DNA of 64,000 nt from Rutstroemia sp. NJR-2017a BVV2 (GCA_002946415.1 NJPS01000033.1:806001-870000); one strand, 5' to 3'. Numbered from the stretch's first letter, positions 34,801 through 46,242 are shown. Numbers and translations: made by a program. Notes: a model not told the origin generated them from the letters alone.

Positions 34801-35708
34801 AAGCACAGAGAGTGGTATCGTTGATCAAGTTCTCATCACCACTAACGCTGAAGGTCTGCGCTTCGTCAAAGTCCGCATGAGGACTACTAAGATTCCTCAA
34901 ATTGGTGATAAGTTTGCTTCTCGTCACGGACAGAAGGGAACTATCGGTATCACATATATGCAACAAGACATGCCATTCACTAGTCAAGGCATCGTTCCCG
35001 ATCTTATCATCAACCCGCACGCTATTCCTTCTCGTATGACTATTGCCCATTTAATCGAGTGTCAGTTGAGTAAGGTCTCAACTCTGCATGGTCGGGAAGG
35101 TGATGCTACACCTTTCACAGAGGTCACTGTCGACTCTGTCTCCAAGCTGCTTCGTGCGCATGGATATCAATCTCGTGGATTCGAGATCATGTACCATGGA
35201 CATACTGGTCGCAAGATGATGGCTCAAGTCTTCCTTGGCCCAACGTACTATCAACGTCTGCGCCACATGGTGGACGACAAGATCCATGCTCGTGCCAGAG
35301 GTCCTGTGCAGATCTTAACTAGGCAACCGGTAGAAGGTCGTGCTAGGGATGGTGGTTTGCGTTTCGGTGAGATGGAGCGTGATTGTATGATCTCGCACGG
35401 TGCGAGTGCGTTCTTGAAAGAGAGATTGTTTGAGGTATCAGATGCCTTCAGAGTCCACATTTGTGATATTTGTGGGCTCATGACACCAATTGCGTAAGTT
35501 TTCCGTTCATACCATAACATCGCTTGTACTAATCTATGTTTATAGCAAAATCAACACCGGGTCTTTCGAGTGTCGTCCTTGCAAAAACAAGACCAAAATC
35601 TCGCAGATTCACATCCCATATGCGGCTAAATTGCTATTCCAGGAGTTGGCAGCCATGAACATTGCCACAAGAATGTTCACTAAGAGATCGGGTATTACAG
35701 TGCGCTGA
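31812..35708 (+). CDS. RPB2: DNA-directed RNA polymerase II second-largest subunit
   Basis: Forms the active-site cleft with RPB1. Exons 31812-34208, 34265-35493 and 35546-35708 total 3789 nt (1262 residues), the usual fungal length. It starts [17 protein letters not shown]. Recognisable blocks: protrusion/lobe ([18 protein letters not shown]), fork ([38 protein letters not shown]), hybrid-binding domain ([55 protein letters not shown]), wall/anchor ([20 protein letters not shown]) and the C-terminal zinc site CDICG...CRPC. The second intron falls between the two halves of that zinc site. Both introns are 52-56 nt. Often used as a phylogenetic marker, so this gene is the best handle for naming the species. 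Confidence 0.98.
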
Positions 35709-36278
35709 TCTATATGATCTGATTACGACTAGGGCGGTAGATAGATATTTATCTTTTCTTTTCTGGAGAAGAAACCTTTGCATATCATGGCGTTTAGGGA
35801 AATTGAGAATGTAAACTGCGACAAAAGGGGGTTTGAACGCATTTACATATGGAGAGGGGTTTGGCAGTGTCTGCTGCCATCAAATGACTGGCGCACCTAA
35901 TGAAAAGACACACAGAAGCTATTATTTGGACGCACTCACATTTTGGGTGATGTTACTGCATGTATCATATTGATATTTCTTTAGCCATCAAGTACAAGAT
36001 ACAATTACACAGAATGAATCTGCATCCATATCAGCCTCTATCCTGAAGCTTGTTACCCAAGTAGAAACTGATACCTGGATATGCGCTAATTGGCTAGATC
36101 CATCATTCTCTTCTTTTCTCATGCTATGCAATGCCTTGATCACCCGCCATTCGTTGGCATGTAAGAGCTCATGGCAAACTTCTTTCTGCGCCTTGCTTGT
36201 TGTAGTTCGCCTCCCTCAAGCTCTGTTGTGTGACGCAGGCGGCGGCGATGCTCCATATTCGCCTGACTATTGCGTATC
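35709..36278. other. Convergent 3' intergenic region RPB2 / PET117
   Basis: 570 bases of untranslated sequence. Nothing coding recognised. Confidence 0.45.
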
Positions 36279-36573
36279 TCATCGCAGAGCTCCACCATCG
36301 CTGACATTCTGCATCTTTCTGTATTCATTTTCCATAGCTTTTTGCATCTCAAAATCTAGTTGTCGTTCTTTCTTTATTCGCTGCTGTTCCATATCGCGGA
36401 CGACACCCGCGTGCATTGCCTACAGATTGTAAGTATTGGATCGCATACAGCAATTACTGCGATGGCGCAGCACATACAGCTTTCTCTGCATTTTGTGCAT
36501 AGTGTACAAAGACTATCGTGCTTGCAGCGAAGAGTGAAGATCCAAGGAGCGTTAGTTTAGCTGCTCGAGACAT
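36279..36573 (-). CDS. PET117: Cytochrome c oxidase assembly protein PET117
   Basis: Small mitochondrial inner-membrane/matrix protein that works with the heme A synthase Cox15 in complex IV assembly. Exons 36478-36573 and 36279-36419 total 237 nt (78 residues). The sequence opens MSRAAKLTLLGSSLFAASTI with a single hydrophobic segment continuing VFVHYAQNAEKAAMHAGVVR, then a charged helix DMEQQRIKKERQLDFEMQ, the PET117 signature layout (MSRAxKLT..., HxxQ...MHxGVxxD). The intron (36420-36477) has GTATGT and TGTAG and splits ...EKA|AMHAG. A larger out-of-frame open frame overlaps the second exon and is a shadow. Too short to be noticed without splicing. Confidence 0.9.
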
Positions 36574-36942
36574 GACTTGTAGTGGACTTGGCTTCCTTTT
36601 TGCTATGAGAAGTTGTTGACACCAATTGGAGGGTATTAAAATGATCTAGCAGTAGAAATTCATAGTTAGATAAATTATTGTAGAAATTTCACAACTGGTG
36701 TGTTAATGGAAAAGAACTCCAATCGATATGTACCGCCGGCAGGAACGGAAGTTGCCGGACAGGGATCTCTGCAGTACCAGCCTAGGAGAGCTTGTTGCTT
36801 CTGTTGGAGCTACCAGCTTGAATCCCAACTCATCTACCCATTTCCTCTTTACGGCCGCGATAACGAACTTCCCTCTACGACAGTTATTCCGAATAATTGA
36901 CTATCGTTCCTGTTTCTCTTGTGTCTAGGTTAGGTTGTCAGA
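36574..36942. promoter_or_regulatory. Divergent promoter PET117 / VMA10
   Basis: 369 bases between start codons of two organelle-related genes. Open frames at 36700-36928 on the plus strand lack features and probably lie in the VMA10 5' leader. Confidence 0.45.
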
Positions 36943-37642
36943 ATGGTATGTTTACGCAATCCAGATTGAGTTGGATGGCTGGGGAGGTGGGATGCAGATG
37001 ATGTTTGGAAATGCAACCTGGAGAACATTTACTGATTTGATTCTACGTATAGTCGGCACAGAATTCCGCGGGTATCCAGACGCTGCTTGATGTATGTGAG
37101 GTTTCGTGTTAGAAGGGCTTGGATACTGATTGAGCATAGGCGGAAAGAGATGCACAGAAGATTGTCCAGAAAGGTTTGTTACTCTTTGGAGCTGCGAGTG
37201 TATGTATTATGTTGCGCTAACTTTCTGGCGTATAGCTAGAGAATGTGAGTAGATCTCCACATCGATGTTGCGTCCTCGAAACAAAAGAGACTGATGGAGG
37301 AACCAGATCGCACGAAGCGTGTAAAGGAAGCCAGAGACGAGGCAAAGAAGGAAATCGATGCGTATAGAAAGGAAAAAGAAGATGAGTTCAAAAAGTTTGA
37401 GTCCGAGGTACGATATGGATATTGGGTATGATCAGTTATGAAGAGGAGCGCTGACATGTTGGATGCAGCACACAAGCGGGAACAAGAAGGCAGAAGAGGA
37501 CGCCAACAAGGATGCCGAGAACAAGCTACAGGAGATCAAGGAGGCGGGAAAGAAGGGCGAGGGCAAAGTTATAGAAGATCTTTTGAAAGCTGTGTTCGAA
37601 GTCAAGCCAGTTGTGCCTGACCGTGTTGAGGGCCCGAAATAA
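36943..37642 (+). CDS. VMA10: V-type proton ATPase subunit G
   Basis: Peripheral-stalk subunit of the vacuolar H+-ATPase; pairs with subunit E to hold V1 on V0. Six exons: 36943-36945 (ATG only), 37053-37091, 37140-37173, 37236-37244 (nine bases), 37307-37407 and 37469-37642, total 360 nt, 119 residues. The spliced protein begins MSAQNSAGIQTLLDAERDAQ, then KIVQKAREYRTKRVKEARDE, which matches the family block around Q-x-L-L-x-A-E-x-x-A and K-A-R-x-Y-R. The rest is a long charged helix (EAKKEIDAYRKEKEDEFKKF) and a C-terminal VIEDLLKAVFEVKP. All five introns have GT..AG ends (GTATGT, GTATGT, GTTTGT, GTGAGT, GTACGA). The fragmented structure hides it from simple open-frame scans. Confidence 0.92.
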
Positions 37643-38119
37643 GGTGTTGCCATAGAGGATTTACAGTGCAGATTGTACGACTCGACTCAGAGTGAAATAC
37701 GGGTGTGATAAAGCTCGGTTTTGGAAGCGGCACGATGCGGTTGATAGTGAAATTACGTTCATGGAGGGCCGGACAATGATGGGGAACTGTGTATAGACTA
37801 CTAGCTTGCGATTCAACAACAAAGATATCCAGTGTTATATACTTCGCACAGCACAACACCCAGCCAGTGCAGTTCTACATGACTTTTTGACTTTGTTAGA
37901 AACTATGTCAATAATCCTATAGCGACTCTGCGTATACATCTACAAAGGCTGGAGAAACTCACAATATAGTAAGCTTGAGACAGATCACATGCCGGACTAC
38001 GTCACTAAGGCTCCCTCGAAAAAAGCGTGCCCCTCGCGAATTCCATAAAGCTTCCATCAAACACGACTTCCTCAACATGGCATTTATATCTAGCGAAACT
38101 CAATGTGCGGACCTCAATT
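37643..38119. other. Intergenic region VMA10 / lipase
   Basis: 477 bases in tandem orientation; VMA10 3' flank and lipase promoter. Nothing else recognised. Confidence 0.4.
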
Positions 38120-39279
38120 ATGACACTTCTGATCGCTCGTGGAGCGTCTACATCATGGCACTCTATGTCTCGCCATGCGCTACGAGCAAGAAGACCTATG
38201 ATGATATCCCTTGAATCCGCAAACCTACATCAACATCAAATACACACCTCTCCTGTTCACTATGCTGAGAAGGAAAAGGACATGAAGGGTGCAGACCCTA
38301 GAGTTAGTGACATTGGTAGAGCCATCGAGGATGATTTTGCTACGATAAAAGATTGTTATGGTATGCGACGACCATTCTCTTTTATATTAACTTGTCCCCT
38401 TACATGCTAAATCCTACTTCCAGCCACTCCCAAATATCCAATCGTCCTCGCACATGGTCTTTTTGGATTCGATGAACTTCGATTAGCAGGCTCTCTCCTT
38501 CCTGGCGTACAGTACTGGCGCGGAATCACGGATGCGCTACGCGCGAAAGGAATTGAAGTGATCACAGCATCAGTCCCCTCCTCTGCCAGTATCGAAGAGC
38601 GAGCAGAAGTCCTCGGGCGAGACATCGCGGCCAAGGCAAATGGGAAATCCGTCAATATCATAGCGCATAGTATGGGTGGATTGGACGCACGATATATGAT
38701 TTCGAGACTGCAGCCAGAGAATGTGGAGGTTTTATCGTTGACAACGATTGCCTCGCCGCATCGCGGTTCGGCTTTTGCAGATTACTGCTTTGATGAGAGT
38801 TGGTGGCACTCTTATATTCCGGGGTTGGTGAGGCGGTTGAATGAATTGGGTGTTAGTACGGGGGCTTTCTCGCAGTTGACGAGGAGGTATATGATGGATG
38901 AGTTTAACCCCAAGACGCCGGATGATCCTACGGTGAGGTATTTCTCATATGGAGCAACCTGTGATCCAAAGTTGTGGAGCGCGTTTAGGAGGAGCCATGC
39001 TATTGTGCAGAAGGTTGAGGGGCCAAATGATGGGTTGGTCAGTGTGGAGAGTAGTAGATGGGGGACCTACAAAGGTACTTTGGTGGATGTCAGTCACTTG
39101 GATCTCATCAATTGGACCAACAGGTTGAGATGGCTCGCTTGGGAGGTGACGGGAAACGTAAGAAAGTAAGTCAATCCTTATGCAAGATTATATGACAGTT
39201 CCGCTAAGTTGAGAAAAGGTTCAATGCCATTGCATTTTATCTGGACATTGCAGATATGTTGGCAAAGGAAGGTCTATAG
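38120..39279 (+). CDS. Mitochondrial alpha/beta-hydrolase lipase (TGL2-like)
   Basis: Serine hydrolase likely acting on triacylglycerol or short-chain esters. Exons 38120-38360, 38424-39165 and 39219-39279 total 1044 nt (347 residues). The N-terminus is rich in Arg/Ser without acids (MTLLIARGASTSWHSMSRHA, LRARRP), a mitochondrial presequence. The core opens YPIVLAHGLFGFDELR, the oxyanion HG-F-G typical of TGL2. The nucleophile elbow is AHSMGG (GxSxG-type with Ala first). Asp and His of the triad are probably in GPNDGLVS and DVSHLDLI. The splices join D-C-Y to A-T-P-K and V-R-K to F-N-A-I. Yeast Tgl2 is 326 residues. The ATG at 38120 is used; an upstream frame has only GTG. Confidence 0.85.
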
Positions 39280-39955
39280 AGTGAACATACAATGGGATAG
39301 GATAGCCATTGACGTGGATGGCTACCCGTAACTGATTCTTGTTCAAGAAAGTGTATATTACTGTTATAGAGAGAACGAAAGATGATAGACGTTAGTATAA
39401 TTGTTACCTTTTACCAAGTGCTTTCTTGCCTTCCATTGCGCTGCTTTCAGCCGCACCTTAGAATGAGAGAATGAAGCAATCTATAATCGGGTGTCTCGGC
39501 CGCTCTCTACACCAAGCTTGTCAATATAGAAGCAGCAGGATCTCAATGCACGGCTGCGATGCATCTACATCGCATAATATAGATGGATGGCCGAGGATGG
39601 CCGAGGATGGCCTCAGAGACCAATTGTAACAACTTAATCAGAGTGCTGCAGGTCGCAAAAAGTGACAAGTGGGGACTTTTACATAGAGTATGCCTGACCA
39701 TCATCTCTCCGGGAGATTGTCCAATTATCGCCCCCAAGGATGCTCTTGATATCACGCGAATCCAAGCATCCAATTCCGTTTAAATGTCAGAAACGTGTGT
39801 GGAGGTGGAGGGAGCATCTAAGAACTGCCGAGGTAGAGCCGTCACCTTTGTAAAGGCTAAATTCACAACATACGGAGCTTCATCCGTAACATCCTACCCC
39901 AGATTCTCCGCACTCTTATGTCTACCGGTACTAAGACCTGGGGTCCACACCTGAC

Positions 39956-39989
39956 CGAGTGGCAGACTGGCAGACTGGCAGACTGGCAG
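39956..39989. repeat. Tandem 8-bp repeat (ACTGGCAG)n
   Basis: About four head-to-tail copies of ACTGGCAG between the lipase and cellulase genes. A simple-sequence array with no visible coding role. Confidence 0.75.
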
Positions 39990-40710
39990 TACGCATCGTA
40001 GGGAAACTCAAGCCTTTGCTCCTTAGGGCAACGAAGCACCGCCACCCCGATTGTGCATCTATGTTTCTTTTGCCGCTGTTGCTCTGAACCTTATGGACAA
40101 CATTGGGTGCGGATTATCATTTGATCTGCAAAAGATTATCGTCTTCAAGCTATTATTCAAATATGGCTTCAGATCTTTCCTAAGCTCGGCGGGGTCTTGT
40201 GGTATTGCCTCAGCGCCACAGTCTCGTTCTTGTCAAGATGGCAGCAAGTTGAAGATCTTTAAGTCAAGTGACAGATTGTGATTATAACACATGATGTGAG
40301 GAGTTTCTACCGGGCCGGTGCTCCTTAGCGTTCCTAGTACCTAACGGTGACTTGGAGGTTTAATTTAATTTTGGCGGGGTGATTGCCCTAATTCGATCTT
40401 CGGGGAGTCTGAGTGGTGCATTGTTTTCCCGTAGGGAACCTATATTTCTTCATTTATATTTGCTCCTGAGTGACACTCTAATGGCAATGCCAAGCATTCT
40501 GTATGTATACTTCATTAACTTTAATCCGTGCCATTACTGAAGGTTTGGACAGGCTATTCAAAGTGACCAGGAAAGTCGGCACCGCGCTTCCGATGTTGAT
40601 ATTGGGAGGCAGCTCGCATATAGCTAGTGCAATATATTTCGGTACCTGTCGCCTGAGCAGAGACATAAGTTAAGTGGCTAGGATCGGCTGTGGCATATCG
40701 AAGAAAGACA

Positions 40711-40718
40711 TATAAGAG
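40711..40718 (+). promoter_or_regulatory. TATA box of cel6A
   Basis: TATAAGAG about 75 bases before the cel6A ATG at 40787, as usual for strongly induced cellulase genes. Confidence 0.6.
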
Positions 40719-40786
40719 TCCTTGAAGTTCTCCTCAAAAGTTTTCAGTTCAACGCAACACAATCTCCATTCATTCATTCTGTCAAT

Positions 40787-42427
40787 ATGGGCTTCAAATC
40801 TGTTCTTCTAACGGCAATTGCCTTGGCACCTTCTACGTTTGCTCAGCAACCTGCTTGGGGACAATGTAAGTTGTAGAACTCATACACAAACGAGGATTGA
40901 TCATTAATCTGGTTTAGGTGGTGGGACAGGATGGAGTGGAGCCACGAGCTGTGTTTCCGGCTACGTTTGCACTTATAGCAATCCGTACTATTCCCAGTGT
41001 CTTCCCGGAACGGCGACCACAACCGCTGGTAATACTCCAGCTCCTACTACGACAAAGAGCACAACCTCTTCCGGATTCACGACATCTACAAAAACGACAT
41101 CATCCGGTAGTAGTGGAACTACGACAGCCGCAGCTTCTGGCAATCCCTTCGCAGGCAAGCAACTCTATGTAAACCCATACTATGCTTCTGAGATTCAGAC
41201 GTTGGCCATTCCCTCCCTCACGGGTGCCATGGCTACCAAAGCTGCTGCCGTAGCAAAGGTCCCAACCTTCGCGTGGCTGTAAGTACAGAAAGTCCCAATC
41301 CATTTGAACCAATATTAATCAGCGCAGTGATACCGCATCAAAGGTCTCATCACTGATGGCGCCCTTCCTTGCCAATATCAGAGAACTCAACAAGGCTGGA
41401 GCGAGCCCGCCCTTTGCCGGTCAATTCGTTGTCTACGATCTACCTGACAGAGATTGTGCAGCCCTTGCCTCGAATGGAGAGTACTCGATTGCGAACGGCG
41501 GTGTTGCCAAGTACAAGGCATACATTGACTCAATCAAGTCACTTCTCGTGACCTATTCAGACGTTAGCGTCATTCTTGTCGTTGGTAGGCATTGGTTGTC
41601 CCTGCGAAAACTTACAGCCTTGGCTAACCGTAGGTAGAACCGGATTCGTTGGCTAACTTGGTCACCAATCTCAACGTCCAAAAATGCGCCAATGCTCAGG
41701 CAGCTTATTTGGAGAGCGTTCAATATGCCATCACTCAACTGAACTTGCCAAATGTCGCCATGTACCTCGACGCAGGACATGCCGGCTGGTTAGGATGGTC
41801 CGCGAACATTGGTCCCGCAGCTCAGCTCTTCGGCAAACTCTACAAAGACGCAGGAAGCCCTGCTGCCGTCCGAGGTTTGGCAACCAATGTTGCCAACTAC
41901 AACGCCTGGACTAGCTCCACCTGCGCCTCATACACACAGGGTGATGCGAACTGCAACGAGCAATTGTATGTTACAGCGCTTGCTCCGCTTTTGCAACAAC
42001 AAGGCTTCCCGGCACATTTCATCATGGACACTTGTAAGTTATTCCTCTCTAGCCTAGATTCTCAATGTACTGATGTTCATACTAGCTCGAAACGGTGTTC
42101 AACCAACTGCTCAACAGGCATGGGGAGACTGGTGTAACCTCATTGGCACTGGATTCGGTGTCCGACCCACAACAAGCACCGGAAACGCTTTGGAAGATGC
42201 TTTTGTCTGGATCAAGCCAGGTGGAGAAGGCGACGTGAGTTTACTCGTATTCTTCTTATGGTCAAGTCAACTAACACGAGTGATCGCAGGGTACCTCCGA
42301 TACCAGCTCCGCCAGATACGATGCTCACTGCGGTCTTGCCGATGCGCTCAAGCCTGCTCCAGAAGCCGGTACCTGGTTCCAGGCTTACTTCGTGCAATTG
42401 CTCACCAACGCCAATCCAACATTCTAG
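40787..42427 (+). CDS. cel6A: GH6 cellobiohydrolase II with N-terminal CBM1
   Basis: Secreted exo-cellulase releasing cellobiose from non-reducing ends. Exons 40787-40865, 40918-41278, 41328-41584, 41638-42033, 42086-42234 and 42290-42427 total 1380 nt (459 residues). Signal peptide 1-19 or so ([19 protein letters not shown]), CBM1 at about 22-58 with its four cysteines and aromatic face (W24, W32, Y51), then a Thr/Ser linker to about 105 and the GH6 barrel ([15 protein letters not shown]). Asp189 in DLPDRDCAA and Asp235 in VEPDSLANL correspond to Asp175 and Asp221 of Trichoderma Cel6A; the spacing of 46 is identical. Intron 1 cuts the CBM after W-G-Q. The block KPGGE-x-D has Gly where Trichoderma has Cys. 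First member of a cell-wall-degradation block. Confidence 0.96.
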
Positions 42428-43181
42428 AGGGAGAGTTGGAAGAAATTCAAGAAGAACTTGTGTTCATTGCGCTCTTTTACTACAAGGAAACAGAAAACCC
42501 CGTTGCTGCAACGTCTATCGTTCTTTATCCCCTTACACTTGTATATAAATTCGCTTGCTTCACTTCTCATGTAAATAGGCAAATTCAGTGTGGAGTTAAC
42601 GAGATACTTTTTCTTGCCGTGTATGTGATGCCAGATGAGTGATTGTCGCAATTAGAAGCCATGATCATCGAATCTGGCCAGAGAAAGGCTATACGCTACT
42701 TCTACCGTGTGAAGCTAGGCAAAAGGTTACTCGATACAGAATATTGCTTAGTACAATATATAGGTGCTTCCAGCACTTCCTAACATACCGAATTATTTAC
42801 CGTGCATTTAATTCCCCATCTCTTTTGCACTATCTGCACTATGGACAAGCTACTCGAATGAAATAAGTGACTGGTCCCCCCAGAGCTTGGTATGAAAAAT
42901 CTACCGATAAGCGTCGTTCTAGGGGCGAAAATTGTACTACACGCGCTGGACAAAAAGTTCCGGTTGGTTGCATTTCTTTTGTTTATACATGAAGTGCATA
43001 TAAGTCTTGTGATATGGTGGCTGGCGGCAGCATGCATGTCTCGGAAGACAAGCCTTTGACTTGTCGAAACTTTGCGCTCTAACCCCAAATAAAGTGGGAA
43101 ATCGCTTATAGCAGTCAAGGGGGGATGAGATTGTGCGAAATAGAGTAGTTCAGTGCCTTAGTGATGCGTTGTTCTGTACCA

Positions 43182-43245
43182 CGGCAAATAGCCGAAATCT
43201 GGGGTAAATTTACCCCTGATTTTAGCCGGCTTGGGGGCCGGGGGA
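43182..43245. promoter_or_regulatory. Palindrome plus CreA-like and XlnR-like site cluster
   Basis: Within 64 bases: CGG-N7-CCG (43182-43194, a zinc-cluster-type inverted repeat); CTGGGG (43199-43204) and CCGGGG (43238-43243), both matching the CreA consensus SYGGRG; a perfect 16-bp palindrome GGGGTAAATTTACCCC (43201-43216); and TTAGCC (43222-43227), which on the minus strand is the XlnR/Xyr1 core GGCTAA. It lies about 0.75 kb before cel5A and 0.75 kb after cel6A. Individual sites occur by chance, but the tight grouping suggests a cellulase control region. Binding is inferred, not shown. Confidence 0.5.
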
Positions 43246-43866
43246 AATTTATTATGGTTCACGGGAACAGGGGATGGGTAATGGTGCGACTCCGATCTTG
43301 AACTACATCTAGATAGTTTAATGAGTCTTCATGGCTTTCTTGTGTCTGTGTTTCTTTTGCAGTGGCGATGATGAGATGTACGGGAAAGGCTTGATGATCC
43401 CGAGTCATCGTTGCGCAAAGTCACAAAGCACATCATCAAAGCATTCAACCGCACTCAATTGCAATATTTTGCCTTCCACGGTATATTAAATCTGTGGCAA
43501 ATAGAGAACTATTGATTGATCACGGACATCGTTGCCATAATGTGCATGTTCCCGAACTCCCGTCCAGGAAAAAAGTAGCCTTCCTTCCGCTAAGTTAGCT
43601 TATCACGAGACTGCTAAACACTATAATAGCTAAGATATAGTGGATCGGAGAGCATATTGCTACTTCATTTATATCGCGGATTTAGTCTGCGGGGTTATCG
43701 GCCCGTGGATGTGGGTATCTTGCTCACTGTAATTGTCGGGATTTTGTACCGAGGTCGTCGTGGCGAAGGGGAAATGAAAGTGGCATTGACGGGTAGATTC
43801 GTTTGGATCTAATGAGATAGATAAGTCTATGTACGTAGGGTTGCTCTGTGCGGCGTCTTGGAATGG

Positions 43867-43874
43867 TATATAAA
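43867..43874 (+). promoter_or_regulatory. TATA box of cel5A
   Basis: TATATAAA about 95 bases before the ATG at 43967. Confidence 0.6.
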
Positions 43875-43966
43875 GCTTGATCTCGGCCAAGTTCACAGCC
43901 CAGCACCTCCAAGATCTGAATCTGCACCTCTTTCTCTTCTTGCATTTCTGTGTATCCATTACGAAA

Positions 43967-45555
43967 ATGAAGGTCTCGTCGGCATCGTACGCCAGTGTGC
44001 TTCTGGCAACTGGTGTTTCTGCTCAAGGAGCTGCTTGGGCTCAGTGTGGAGGTACTGGATTTTCAGGAGCAACTACTTGCGTGTCTGGATATGTCTGCAC
44101 TTACAGTAATCCCTATTACTCGCAATGTCTTCCTGGAACTGGTGAGGACCTCTCTATAAGACCTTTGGTATGCTGGAGGAGAGATTGTACTGACAAAAGT
44201 GCGTTGTCTAGCTACCTTGACCACTAGTGTCAGCAAGACCACTACTGTCAGCAAGACCACAACGTCAAGCGGATCCACCCCAACTTCATCTTCATACGGC
44301 AAGACAAAATACAGTATGTATGTTCTGGTATCTGAGATGAACTTCCCACTTACAATCTTTAGTTGGAACAAACATTGCCGGTTTCGATTTCGGCTGCGGC
44401 ACTGACGGTACCTGCAACGTAACTGCAGCTTACCCAGTACGTTCCTCCCATTCTACCTCGTCCATCTTCCCATAGACTAACCTGCTCTTTCTAGCCCCTC
44501 GCCTCCATTGGCGGGCCCGACGGTATCTCGCAAATGCAACACTTTATCAATGTTGACCACCACAACCTCTTCCGTCTTCCAGTCGGCTGGCAATACCTCC
44601 TCAACAACCAACTCGGCGGAACCCTCGACGCCAACAAGTTCGCTACCTACGACCAGCTCGTACAAGGGTGTCTTAACACCGGCGCATCATGCATCATCGA
44701 CATCCACAACTACGCTCGATGGAACGGTGGAATTATTGGACAAGGTGGTCCAACCAATGCGCAGTATGCCAGCTTGTGGAGTCAGCTTGCTGCCAAGTAC
44801 AAGGGGAACTCCAGAGTTTTGTTCGGATTGATGAACGAGCCGCATGGTACGTTTTTTGCTCCTCCCTCTTCTCTCCTGTGATATAATACTAACCCCAACC
44901 CCCAGACGTCCCCAGCATCACCACCTGGGCCGCCTCCGTCCAGGCAGCCGTCACCGCCATCCGCAACGCCGGTGCCACCTCCAACCTCCTCCTCCTTCCC
45001 GGAAACGACTGGACCTCAGCCGGAGCGTTCATCAGCGACGGATCCGCGGCCGCTCTGTCCACCGTCAAGAACCCTGACGGCTCAACCACCAACCTGATCT
45101 TCGATGTGCACAAGTATCTCGACTCCGACAACTCCGGTACCCACACCGAGTGCGTCACAAACAACATCGATACCGCTTTCGCGCCTCTTGCTACTTGGTT
45201 GAGACAGAACAACAGACAGGCGATCTTGACTGAGACTGGTGGTGGAAACACTCAGAGCTGCATGACTTATTTGTGCCAGCAGTTTGATTACCTGAAGTAA
45301 GTCGGATTCTACCTTGTTCTATGATTGGGACGACTATTGTGGACTTGAAGCTAACGAGTAAATTTAGTGCCAACTCGGATGTCTACATTGGATACACCGG
45401 ATGGGCTGCAGGAAGTTTCGCATCGACATATGGTAAGTAAAACTCCTTCTATAAACAAAATGAGAGTGAGCAAAGCTAACGAAAATCTAGAATTGACTGA
45501 GACACCAAATGGTGCAACAGACGCCGCACTTGTTGCTGCTTGCCTTAGAAGATAA
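43967..45555 (+). CDS. cel5A: GH5 (subfamily 5 type) endo-beta-1,4-glucanase with N-terminal CBM1
   Basis: Secreted endoglucanase cutting internal cellulose bonds. Exons 43967-44141, 44212-44313, 44363-44436, 44495-44846, 44906-45296, 45368-45432 and 45491-45555 total 1224 nt (407 residues). Signal peptide 1-19 ([19 protein letters not shown]), CBM1 at 24-58, a short Ser/Thr linker with repeated SKTTT, then GH5 from about 92 ([18 protein letters not shown]). Acid/base Glu232 in LMNEPHD, nucleophile Glu344 in [29 protein letters not shown] and [18 protein letters not shown] are diagnostic and close to Trichoderma Cel5A (EG II). The CBM protein sequence is almost identical to that of adjacent Cel6A. 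Intron 1 lies at the CBM-linker boundary. Confidence 0.96.
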
Positions 45556-46242
45556 GTGTGATGGTCTTGATTGGGTGTAGCTAGCTGTACATAGCGAGGG
45601 GGCTGGTGAGAAATTGGAAACGAAGAACTCTGATTCTGTATATACTTCTTTTAGCTGTAAATAGCAATTAACAAATTCTTGAGCAAAATTGACACCTTGG
45701 ACATACTCATAAACGAATACTTGGTAACTTGAGTAAACTTCGCGCCTTTGAACATGGTCACTAGACCTTGAAGGTTAGCAACTGAAGTCAGTTTTTTAAC
45801 CCGCTTTTATCTACCACTCAGTAGCGGTGCACGTATAATTATTGATGGATGCGCCGTAAAAGTAGCAAAGAAATGGATAAGAACTTTGAACGAGTTTCAT
45901 GGCCTCAAACTACGATGGGCTGTATCTCAGTTATCCCAAGTTCAAAGTACTGAGCACTTCACTGCCACTCCTTTGCGATGCACTGCATGGGGCAAACCTC
46001 TAGCGCAAATACCAAGCTCAATGCGGCGAAAAACATACGTTCAGAAATTTCAGAGCAACCAAGCAAATATAAAATCAAACGTGTCATTCTTCTCAAACGA
46101 TCGTAGCTAATTTCGGCTTACATGCAAGGAAAGAAGCGAAAGTGTCCTTATCCTCCACACACATCCGTTCAAGTTCATCAATTTCCATTTTTAACCGTCA
46201 GGGGCAATACCGTGGCATTCCTTTCAGCGCTCTGTTCACTCT
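45556..46242. other. Convergent 3' intergenic region cel5A / pectate lyase
   Basis: 687 bases between stop codons. No supported gene. Confidence 0.45.

Larger units (their letters stand above)
39280..40786. promoter_or_regulatory. Intergenic region upstream of cel6A
   Basis: 1.5 kb without a supported gene. It has short direct repeats near 39585-39615 (GATGGCCGAG, three partial copies) and 39956-39989 (ACTGGCAG, about four copies). In the last 0.4 kb a CreA-type site GCGGGG occurs at 40374-40379 and a TATA box at 40711. Confidence 0.5.
42428..43966. promoter_or_regulatory. Intergenic region upstream of cel5A
   Basis: 1.54 kb between the two cellulases, tandem orientation. No gene was found. 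A dense cluster of possible regulator sites at 43182-43245 and a TATA box at 43867 are listed separately. Confidence 0.5.

Noticed and set aside
36140..36352. 70-codon minus-strand frame
   Set aside because: Out of frame with PET117 exon 2, which gives the recognisable protein.
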